From the NCBI RefSeq assembly GCF_932276165.1, contig NC_064008.1:2795001-2859000 (forward strand): a stretch of DNA of 64,000 nucleotides, written 5' to 3'. Source of the DNA: Plutella xylostella (lineage: Eukaryota; Arthropoda; Insecta; Lepidoptera; Plutellidae). Below the pieces are notes generated by a model that had not been told where the DNA came from, ran no database searches, and worked only from the letters and a program-made list of their open reading frames with translations. Every line of letters starts with the position of its first letter. Position 1 is the first letter of the stretch. The position numbers and the translations under genes were made by a program. Shown in pieces: positions 9,401-21,400 of this stretch.

Positions 9401-12400
9401 AGCGCGCCTCCGCCTGAGCCGCTTCCAGCTGCTTCTGAACCTCGCGCACGTCCGAAGGTCCTCGAGCCTGTAACTGCTGCAACTGTTGCTGTTGCGCATG
9501 GAATTGCTTCTCGATCGATTGCAAGCGCTGCTGGCATTCCGACAACGCTCTTTCCGCGGCAATAGCCTTGGTTTTCTCCGCTTCAACCGCCGCTCGCCAT
9601 TTGTCAACCTCACCGACCTCTTTCGCTTTCTTTTCAGCCATTTCGGCGCGCTGCCGTATCGAGTCCCGCTCTTTTGTGACGTTCTGGACTTGTTGCTGTA
9701 ACTTGACGATTTCCCTGTCGCGACCCTCTAGGACGGATTTTGTGCCACGCTCCGAGTCTTGTGCCATCTTTCGCTGTTCCTCTTGCAATCTGCGCACTTC
9801 TGCCCTCTGTTTCTGTAGCTCGGCCTCTGAAGCGTTGAGCTCTCTCTGGAAGTTAACCAACATGTCTTGAGACTTCTCTAGTTGTGCGACCAGCTGATCT
9901 CGCTCGATGGTCAGTTGCTTTGTGTCTGCCTCTAATTTTACAATCTGCTTTTCGATAGCATCCGCTTGCTTATCTCGCTGCTCTAATATTGAGGCCATCT
10001 TTTCTCTATCTCGCACAGACTGAGCCAGCTCTTGTTGCAATTTAACCAATGTTTCTTGCGTTCGATGATCTAAAGTCCTCTGTTGTTGTTCGATGTTGCG
10101 TCTTGTATTTTGTATCTCTCCTCTGAGTGCATCTCTCTCTTGTTCAATCTGGCGCATTTCTAGGATCGTCCTCTCAAGTCTCTCATGCATACGGCCAAGC
10201 TCATTCGTCATCCTGTCATATTCCACACGAGTCGTTTCATTAGTCTCTTGGTATTTTGCGAGGTGTATTTGTGACTTTTCAAGCTCCTTCGCTAGCCGTC
10301 CGGCCTCCATTTCCGTGGAGTCCCGTGCTTGTATTGCCTTCTCCAGTTTATCTCGGAGACGTTCAATCTCAAGACGGTCCTCTGTTCTCGCTTTGTCGCC
10401 TGCAACAGCTTGAAGCTTCATCCTTTCGATCTGCTGCAACTCATTTTTGAGGCGCTCATTGTCTTTGTCCAACTGATCCGATCGCAATTTAAGCTTCTCA
10501 CACCTATCTCTGAACTTCTCGCACTCAATATGAGCACGTTCTAGATCCACCCGTTGCTTTTCAAGAGCCGCCGTCAGTTTCACCACTTCGCCCTTCGAGA
10601 TCTCCAACTGAATGGTGATTTCGTGTACTTTTGTTTCAGCCTGCTCCTTCTCTGCCTGCAGTCGCTGAATTTCAGCTTGCGAGCCGTCGTAGCGTTCTCG
10701 GTGCTTGTCCATTTCTGTCTGCATTCGGTTAAGTTCTGTATTCCATTTTTCCTGTTCAAATTGGTATTTACCTCGTAGGCCTTCGATGCGTTCGAGCTCT
10801 GATCGTAGACGCGTGACTTCCTCCTCCGACTTGCGCGCTCGCTCCAGCTCGAGGTTGGTCTTCTCGAGCCTCGCGCGGAGCCGTTCCACCTCCATCTTGG
10901 TCCTTTCGTGTTCTTCCTTGCTATCGTGGTACTTGCCGTACCGCGACGCATACCGCTCGGCCTCTTCCCGGGCCCCACTTGCGTCTGCCTTCACTTTGTC
11001 CAACTCAGCCTGAACTCTTCTCATCTCTGCCGATACCTTATCGTGCTTATCGTACATCTTTTCGAGTTCAATCTGTACTCTGGCCATTTCTTCTTGAGTC
11101 TTTTCGTTGGAAGCCTGAGCTTTGCCACATTGTGTCATTGCTCTGTCGTATTCGAACTGTAAACGTTCATTATCGCCAACCAGTTTCTCTTTCTCGGCTT
11201 GCAATCTTCGCAATTCGATTTGACTCTTTTCGTAGCGATCACGAACCATTTCTATGTCAACGTTCAATCTATCCATATCTTCCTTCGCCTTTTCCTCTTG
11301 TTCCTTTGTTCTACCGAGCTGTAAGTTGGCCCGGTCGTACATTTCTTGCAATCTTGCCAGTTCATCCTGTAGTTTCCGCTCATTTTCTCTTGACTTCGTT
11401 GATACATGCAAGTGTTTCTCGAGTTCCAACTCAATTCGGTCTTTATCGGCTTCCAATATGTCTATCTTGTTTTGCAGTCGATAAATTTCATTTTGTGACC
11501 TGTAACAAGAGCCATCCGTGAGCTTAGTTTTTAACTTTTATATAAACATAGCTATATTTAACTACCACAAAGACGACATCGTCACCAACACAAGACGACA
11601 TGTATAGTAAAATGTACCTATCATACTTTTCAAGCATTTTCTCGTATTCTTTGTGCGCCGTTTCTTTTTCCTCAATAGTCTTTTGTGTTGAATACAGAGC
11701 TTTGTCAAGTTTTTCTTTCATTATTTCCAGCTGTGTCAAGGCATCGTCACGTTCCATCTGAAATAAATCATGTTACGTAAAAACCAACGTTTGTTATTTT
11801 CGGAATCAAATATATCAAAACTACTAGGAACTCATAAGTGAGAAGTGCATACTCACAGTGAGCTTCTGGTGCTGCTGATGCGCCTTCTCCCATCTCTCTC
11901 TAAGCACTTCGAGCTCGGTGGCCGCGCTATCTCTGTCTCTCGCGGCGCGATTGGCCGCCGCCCCCGCCGCCTCCGCTCTCTCTCGACAGCTAGCTGCTTC
12001 TGCCAATGCTGCATCCCTTTCCTTCTGGATTCGAGCTACCAGGGCCTGTGGAGTTCAAAGAGTAGTTTTAAACCATTATTTCCACATAGATGACTGTTGA
12101 AGTGTTGGATACAGGGTTTGGAAAACATCGCTTTCAGCAGTTGTGTTTTTACGGGCTGTAAACTACATTACTATCACATGTATATAGTTAATTATGTTTG
12201 TGATACATGTAGGTAGTTAACATCAATCTTTACCTACGTAGTAACGAAGCTTCTCTTCAATAATTGGCCCTTAGTGTTCAGCCAAGCGATCGCTAATCTG
12301 GATAAGTACCTGTGTATCGATTCGGCTAAATCTTTGTATCTACCTATTGCGGATATCAAGGCAGTAGGTACTTGTCATGTCTGATCGGTCGTTATACCTC

Positions 12401-15400
12401 ATTGACTCATATTAACGTCTTAATATATCTTCAAAGGGTTATCTTAAGAATATAAGTACTATAGGACATAGGCATTAGGGCGAATCAGTACAATATAATA
12501 ATTAGGGTTAATAAATTGTTGAATAATTCTATAAAAATACATCGGTCTTCCCTTAACGACGTTTAAAAGTTATGGGATAGGTAAAATTAACTTTAGTTAC
12601 GTTATTACGACTTACAACTAGGGACAACATAACTTATCCTCATAGCCTAGCTACTAGGCGCTCATAAGTTTACGATGGTGGCGGCACATAAAGAAACAAT
12701 ATTCCCTCCAAGTTTGCCAATAAAGCAGGCTTTACGTAAGGAGGTAATATCTAAGACCTACTCGCTACTGGTCGGACTTAACTTGCCGTCGCGTCGGTAA
12801 GTAGGTAAGTATGTAATATTACTGAAGATATTGTTTAAAATCCTAACTAATATTATAAATGCGAAAGTAACTGTGTCTGTCTGTCTGTCTGTCTGTTACT
12901 CTTTCACGCCAAAACTACTGAACGGATTTGAATGAAATTTGGTATACATACGGTCTAGACCCTGGGAAAGAACATAGGCTACTTTTTATCCCGAAATTCC
13001 CCCGGGAAAACTTTTTAAGGCGAAGTGAAGCGCGCGGGAACAGCTAGTTCTGTATAAAAATCTAGTTTACACGTCTATAATTCCTAACTGAGATTCTAAT
13101 TACCCCCTATAAATACCGTCCTTACTTTCAAAAATCCAAGTAGATATTGAAGTCGTTACCGTTTTTATTAGGGCTTTAAAAAACTTAAAAGTCTGTAAGT
13201 ACTTACAATTTTTCCAATCTCCAACTTGGTTTATAAATATAATACTTGAATGTCTGAAATATTTTTGGCTCCCATGGATTTTCCTATTTATTGGTTACTA
13301 GCTGTCCCCGCGAGCTTCGCTTCGCCTCAAAAAGTTTTCCCGTGGGAATTCCGGGATAAAAAGTAGCCTATATTCTTTCTCAGGGTCTAGACCATATGTA
13401 TACCAAATTTCATTCAAATCCGTTCAGTAGTTTTGGCGTGAAAGAGTAACAGACAGACAGACAGACAGACAGACACAGTTACTTTCGCATTTATAATATT
13501 AGTTAGGATTTCAATGCGATGCTTGGTTGTTTCGTATTCTAAAATCGTGGTTTAGACTCGATCAAAACGTTTTCACGTGTTATTTTATTTTATGAAAAAA
13601 CGATGCTTCAAGTATTTATTAACATGCTAATCTTGATATAAGCACAGATTAATAATAACTACCTATAAGCTTATGCATCTTCTATCAAAAGCATTCAAAG
13701 CATCAGAGTCTAAGTCAATATAGGTATCTGAGTAAGTATCGTAACCAGTCTTGCTATCAATAACCGAAGCCCCTATGATCATGTTATGGATGATGCTATC
13801 AGTCAATATTCCCACACCTCCGAGATAAAGCCTATCAACGCTAACTGCTTGAAATACTGACACCCTGGTACGAGCGATTAACATCCATCAATCTAGGTAC
13901 GGGCGAGTGGGTCTACATTGTCTAGATCTACGGACCTAGGTCATTCGTATGTGAGACGAACTAAAGCCGGGTCCACATTTATTATCCTGTTCTAGCCTGT
14001 TTCTGTGTCAAAAATGGTAATTTTAATGTACATAGCTAATCTACATAAGCAGAAAATACACTTACACGTAGTAGAATAAAGTACATAAAGCTGGAATTGT
14101 CTAAACTTGTCTATCAATAGTTTTTCAGAATGACTAGCTGAGCTATGTCATCGCCTTTTAAAAGCTTTGTAAAACCCTGAAACTACAAATAAACGCCTAC
14201 AATCAATATTTTTATTCGTCTCCACTTGGGATAGACTCGCCTAGACCGAGTGTCAGACATACTGCCCCGAATAAAGGTCATTCTCCCCGCTATATCTAGT
14301 CTCAGTTCTCATGGACGAATATTTTATGAGATGCTATTTGTAAATGCGAATATGGTAATACTAGAATGGCCACTGTTGGTTGTAATCCCGTGAATGTACT
14401 AGGAGAGCAGACAGAAAAAAAAAAAAATAGGGCTGTCAGAATGTGTGATGATTTGATGTGGAATTCGTATGCTGTTGTGAATTTGTAGTATCCGTGAAAC
14501 ATCTTCCACCATCTAGGTATTATTGCAATACAGATATCTTTTCGAGGGCTGATGCCACGCACATAGATATGTACATTTAAAATTTATAAGACTTCCCAAT
14601 TTTATAGGGGTTGAAAAATAGATGTAAGTACCTACGATGAAGTTCAATAAATATGGAAGTACCCTTGAATTGAGACTCAAATGTCAGTCAACATCGGACC
14701 CCCTTGTACGTGCTTTACGGTGAAAGAGGGGATTATCTCTTGAAGGTCGTCTGCTTGATATTAGCTCTGGCAAGACCAATACAAACATTGTCGAGAGCCC
14801 TTTATAGGGTAAATGGGGTTTCTTGGTATACCTAAAGTTTGTATGTAGATTTTATGTTGTGGTGGACGGAAGACGGTATTTTGTTGCTACCTACAGACGC
14901 TTCACAGAACTTTCAGAAGGACTAGCACGGGGCGCATTTAAGACGTGACAAAAGTTCCCCTTCGCGCTTCGCTCTTGAGGTTGCGCGATGTGAGTGAGCG
15001 CTATACAAAACTTTTGTCACGTCTTAAATGCGCCCCGTGCTAGCCCATCAGATATCAATTCATAATCAAAACGGGCCTCTAAACGCAATTTCAACCCTGT
15101 TTTTAAAATTGGTACTTACTGTAGGAGCTGTTAAGCAGAGCAGAATATGTTTTACACCAATATGAGGTTAACCTCAAACTCAAGACATATTACCAGAAGA
15201 TGAATCTTAAGCCATCCTTAACCGATAAACCTATATCTATCTCTCTCTCACCTGAGCCTTCTCATGCTTATCGTGGAACCGGTCGGCGTCCAGCTGTGCT
15301 GTGTCTCTTTCCTTCTGCAGCCTGGCCGCCTGACCCAGTGCCTTGTCAAGCTGTGATTGGAGCGACTCGAAGTCGTAGGACTGCTTCTCACGGTCCACTT

Positions 15401-18400
15401 GCAGCTAAGGGGGAAAGAGAGAGTTAGTTAGAGGAAATTCATCTTGAATGTTGTTGTGTTAAGGGAGAAAATAAGTGTAAGCTGGTGACTGTGCCTGTGA
15501 CCATCTGATAGTCTACTGAAGGTTTCGATTTTAAATTATTGTATCCCCTTATCCCCCCGTATCCCCTTTTCTCATACCAACTATTAAAAGTTTTTTAGAG
15601 GTATTTACTATTGTATTACTGCGAGTGCAGCTTATGCTATAATTTCGAGCAACAATAATTATAGCATTTTTTTTAAATGGCTTGTTTTTGTTATGTTTTT
15701 GGTTTACTGGTCTTCTGGACATTAGACAGGAAGTAGGTGGATGAGAAAGACAGAAGAGTGTTTTTGTGGCCCTCCTAGAAAGAAATATGTATGTCCACCC
15801 GTAGACGATTACAAGCTCATAACCAAGTCTTTAAAACCTAGCTTCTTTATCTCTAACCCACCTTCCTGTTCTCCGAAGCAGCCTTATCCAGTTTCTCTTG
15901 CAGCTTGTCGATCTCGGAGTGTGCGGCGTCCAGCGCTGCTTGCAACTTGTCCTGCTGCAGTTGAGCCTTGCCGAGGGTCGCCTGAGTTCGCTCCAGCTCT
16001 TCACGGGCCTTCTCCAGCTCAGCAGTAGCCTTGTCTCGCTCGGAGTGCAGCCGGCTGATCGATGATTGTATCCTGGGGGACAGAGACGGGTATAGGTTTC
16101 GTGGCTGGTAAGTTGGAGGTGGCTTTGTAAATAGAGGATGATGGTGTGATTTTTTTACACGAATAGGTTCAGAAGTTTTGGAAACCAGAATTAGCATGGA
16201 GTTCTTGGTGGCCCGTGAAATAGCTAAGAATGTAGATTACTTATCTAGTCCTTCTTACGTAGCATACATTTTCGAGGATTTTCTTTATATGAAAAAAAAA
16301 CATTTACATAAGGGACATACTTATACATAATATTAAAGACACAAAAAATACCTATCACGAGGCAAAAACTTACCGATCGTACTCCTCCTTCAGACTATCT
16401 TGTTCAGTTTGTGCATTTTCAAGCTTAGCCTTCAGACGGTAGACTTCACCCTGAGACTTCTCCAACTTGTCCTGAAGTCCGCTGGCCTCCACTCGTGCCC
16501 TTTCAGCGTCTGCTTGCGTCACTCTCAGCTCCGCTTGCGTCCGCCTCAAGTCTGCCGATATCTTGTCAGCCTTCTCTTGCACTCTATCTAGCTCAGTGGC
16601 AGTCGATAGAGTGCTTCTACCGAATGTCGTTTGCGATCTTTCAAGCTCATGCTTCAACCGCTCGTTTTCTAATTCCAGTCGAGCTAGACGCTGCTTAGCC
16701 GCTTCCCAATCAGCACCAGACCTGCCTACTTCATTCGCTGCTTTGTCGAGCTCCGCTTTAGATTTGCCGAGTTCTGATTGTGAGCTTTCTAACTTGGCTT
16801 CTAAACGGTCTTTCTCTGCTTGTGCTCGCTCAAGCCTTGCACCAAGCTTTTCGACCTCGCTTTCTAGTGCGTGCAGTTTCATTTTGTAATCTGCTATCTC
16901 TCTTTCATGAAGCTCTCTCTCCTCGTTCTTATCGTGTTCTGCTCGGTCTCTCTGCTCTCTTAGTTGTTGGATTTGCTTTTCTTTGTCTCCTATGACTTCT
17001 TCGAGAGACGATAAAGCGCCTTCAGATGAGCAATGGTGCGCTTGCATAGCGTTTAGTCTCGCTCTTGCCATATCAACCTGATTGTCTTTTTCCTTTAAAA
17101 GGTCTTCAAGGTTTTCAATCTGAAATCGATTTAATGTTTAACTTCAATGTGCGTGGTATTGTAATTTTAAAACAATATTTGCAATTTAAACAAATAAAAT
17201 ACTTGAATAATATAAAACTTAACAAAAACAAATTATAGCATACCTTAGGGAGCTGGCATAACACAAACAACACAAAATAATAATAAATTAAGTCGCTACC
17301 AAAAATAACAAGCAAATAACTCAACAATATACAATTAAGGACGTTTAATATTAGCTTGATGGAACATAATAATTTTACGGTCACGAGGGAGGGCAAATTG
17401 TTTTCAGTAATTACAATTTTACGACGAATAATTTCAAATTCATTTATTGGAATTTGTTACCCCGTATTCATTACAATGTACAAGATACATTTCCTATTCC
17501 AGTTTATATCTTCCTAGATAAGTTCATAATCTAACGGTCTAGATTGATAAACTTTTCTATCGTAAGAGTTTTTAGATTACATGAAAGATTTTTTTATAAA
17601 TTTATAATAGAAGCCACGAAGTTAAAGTGACATAAAGAGCGTTTTGATCAGAAACAAACACAAAAACAGGACATAAACAGGTCATAACATCAAAGTTGAA
17701 ATTGCTACGAAACGGGGATTCTGTAGATAGCTTTATAAGCTTCTATTATTTATATTCATGATTGCGGAGCTTATATTTAGACGATGTTATTATACTTAAT
17801 GCAGGAAATATTTTCATGGAGTTTCATTACTCGGAAACATAATAATTATTAACTTTGATGTTAGTATTATTTGACTTTAAATGCATAACGTGATGGCTAT
17901 GAGACCTATAATTTTAGTATACATTGGGCATTAATACATATTGTGAGTAATATTCTTTTGATGTGTTCACATGAGTTCGTCTGCCGATTCGTTCATCATA
18001 ACATCGACCCTTAAGTTTAAATAAATTTAACCTCTATGTTACTGTGCACACAGGTTTTATTCAGCCTTTTGCTGAAGCGCAAAGGGACTATGTATACGGA
18101 TCCATCAATACTCATGTTTTATCGACTGAGTGCACAATCAGCCACCACCGATGCCTATCTTGATTGGATACCATAAACTAAATAGATCAGTCGTGAGTTA
18201 TGGTTTCAAATATTGAAACTACAATATTTGTGTTTGACAATTTCTACTTTCCAGCAAATTCAGTTCCTGAAATTTCAAATATTCCTTATCTAATGGATTC
18301 GGAGAAGTCACAATCCAATCACTAAGAACAACATAATAAGAGTAAGTAACTCTGGAAAATTTCCAAGTAAATTTTGCAAATAGCTGAAATGATAAAACCC

Positions 18401-21400
18401 GAAGGAAACAAAATGCTTAGCTTTTACGATCATCTTAGATTAACAATACGATCAGAGAGTAGTTTCAGGAAACCTAATACCGATGTAATGGCTTCTACAA
18501 TAAATCAAACTTGATCGATCGCCTGTCAAACTTGCCACTTGTTTTTATTAACACCATCTAAAGCATTAACTCGTAGAATTCGATTTAGAGGAAAAATAAT
18601 AGGGGTAGGTAAAAAATAAATAAACGGATAACAAATTTAACATAAACAATAGCAAATTAATGAAGTGTGAGAGCATCACATATTTATTCTAGCCTATAGA
18701 ATAGCTAATTACGAAAATAAAATATATAAAAATACTAAAGTAGCTTAACAATGTATTCTACGGAATAGAATCATAATACAATACTAAGTACCTACTTAGT
18801 ATATAGACTCTTGACAACCTTTTTATGAGATCAATCGTTTAAAATATCCATTCCAATACACTGGTATTTTTTAAATGAGACCAGTAAAAATAACGTACTT
18901 GACTTGATACTTTGAATTTGATCAACTGTCAAGTTAAATGCTTATGAACATGTATATAAGTAATTGACAAATAACTCTGCCATTGGAAGTCCTAAATCTA
19001 TATCAGCATCACCAACCTTTCTCTGCAGCACATTGATCTTCCGATCCTTGATCTCCGAGTGGTCTCTGAACTCTGCCAACTCGTGCGCAGCCGCCATGGC
19101 CGCCGCCGTCTTCTTGTCCACCAATCGGGACTTCTCATCTAACCTGGCTTTCAGTTCTTCCACCTGACGACGGGAATACTGTTAAAGGCATTTTTTTATC
19201 GGTATCTTCTTGTGCGCATTTTGCCGCTACTTTGTCTATGGCTTGTTTTAGGGAGGTTTGAAAATGGATTCTACTTCTTCTTTTGGGAATGATTAAAGTA
19301 GGAAATAGGATCTTTAGGATGTTGGATTCTTTGAGCTAAATGTCTACTTCTGCCAATGAGAGATTATAGTCAAATTGTAGATTAACGAAAGAATCATGAC
19401 TTTTTAATTGCATAAGTAAAAGGTAAACAAGAGTTTTTAATTTCATAAGTTGGTTTACATAATTATTTATTTGGAGTCTGCATCAAAGCATTAAAAGGGG
19501 CAAATTTTAACCCCCAAATTCATAGCTTTTGACACTTTAAAATAGGTTTATAATTTACGTCGTGATATACGAATTTCAACCTTGTAGAAAATGTACAATA
19601 CGGTCTATGAATTTGAGGGTACTTAATTATCTACAATGGAAAGATTGAGACACTCACATCAGTTTGCAACATGCTGTAGTGTTCCTCCTTCGCGCACAGA
19701 GACTCCTTCAGCACGGCGATGTGCCGTTGGTAGTCCTGGTGCTGCTCCTCCAAAGCCTTCATCTTCGCCGCCATCGCCAGGATCTCCTGGTCTCTCCTCT
19801 GAATCTCCAGACGGAACTCATCCAGCTGTCAATGATTCCGAATCCACGCAAAATGTCAAAACAGTCCCAAATACGGGCAGCAATCTCGGAAGACTCAAAC
19901 TCTAGCTACTTGATTGAATAAGTAAGAAAATTAATGGTAATGATAAAGATGTTAAAATTGCTCTACTTAGTAATACTGATTTCGAAGTTAGCGTTAAATG
20001 TTAAATAGCTGAGGAAATTGATGTTAGTAACGTAGGAGCTAAAGATGCCGGCTCTGTGACCGACGATTATTGATCGCCAGTCAGAGAGCTCTCGGGACAC
20101 CTCTATGGAACAAATTCACACCACACGCACACTATACAGTGCAATGGAAGACATTTCGATTTGAACGATACTCTCATCATGCAATTTAATGTTACAACGA
20201 CTGGCCAAACTTCCCTAAACTATAATATCGATTAAAATTTAAAATAGGAAAACGGACATTAGTAATATTTTTGAAACTGGAAAACTTCCTAAATACACGC
20301 AAGGATATGATAGAAGCTGTAGAAAGCTTTCCAGATTTTGTTAGTTTTTGTAAACACCTCGGAAGAATATATTGTGAACACGGGCGCCTATGTTGTGATA
20401 CATTTATCTAAGTATAAGTGTGATAAGACTGATGATACGAGATCTACATGAGCTAGTCGACTTGACGGTGATGCTACGGCTGATGAAGTGGCGCGGGAAC
20501 ACCAAGCTAGCGCTGGGTATGATGAGTGGCGATCAACACCGAAAGCACAATATGATCAAATGATAATACCCAAAGAGCTTTCACAATATCTCGAAGGATT
20601 CATTCGATGCATTCAAAACGTGACCTGAACAGTCTTAATTTCAACAGTCTTTCACTACCTGCGATAATTGGTGTCAACGTAACCTCACACTCTAATATTA
20701 TCATCTAAATACTCGATCCTAAGGCCCTACTTAACAAAATATATTATAATCGATTCGACACTTTCAAGAATATAATTTCATCTCTTATTTCGAAAATATC
20801 CTTTTAACAATGAACAAGTTTAGTACACAAAAATATAACGAATCAACACAGTCGGTGACTACGATCTTTGCTACAGTTTAAAGCATTAATTGACACGGTC
20901 ACAGCGTGGTGGCGCTATAGTAGAAGGGCGAGCGAGGGGCGCGGCCGGGGCGCGGGGGATAGCGCGCCGGGACGCTCGTCCCGTCCTTGAGGACTTGCAC
21001 GTCGTTGAGGAGGAAACTTACTTGTCTCTTGAAGGGTGGTTCGGCCTTATCGTATAGCGAGGCGTGGGAGGGCGCGAGCGACGGCGGCGGCGGCGAGCCG
21101 TAGGCAGCCAGCTCGCCCTCGAGCAGAGCCACCTGGCGCTCGAGCGTGGCGATGCGGGCCTCCTTGGTCTCCAGCACGGCGGTGAGCGTGGCGCCGGCGG
21201 AGCCGCCCGGCAGCCCGGCCGCCGCCAGCGCGCGCTCCAGCTGCACCTGCAGCGCTCGCAGAGTGTCCGCCGTCGCCTTGAGCTCCTGCCAGTGACCACG
21301 GGACGAGTCAGCCGCCGCCGCCGTCGCCGCCGTCAGCACCGCAGCGGCGGCGTCCGCTCCACTATCATAAACCCTCATAACGCCTAGACGCGCACCGTCA

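Larger units (their letters stand above)
12046..15251 (-). other. brp intron 10
   Basis: 3.2 kb. It contains the inverted Helitron-like pair (12841-13047 and 13298-13508) and a MITE with perfect 35-bp arms (14922-15043). The remainder is plain AT-rich sequence with no exon-like open frames. Confidence 0.8.

Noticed and set aside
9486..11521. Several plus-strand open frames of 60-180 codons inside brp exon 13
   Set aside because: Antisense shadows of heptad-repeat coding sequence (Phe/Leu/Ser-rich products from GAG/AAG codons).
20460..20630. Short plus-strand frame (DEVAREHQASAGYDEW...)
   Set aside because: Somewhat protein-like composition, but only ~60 codons, no homology recognised, no neighbours to join; left as unexplained.
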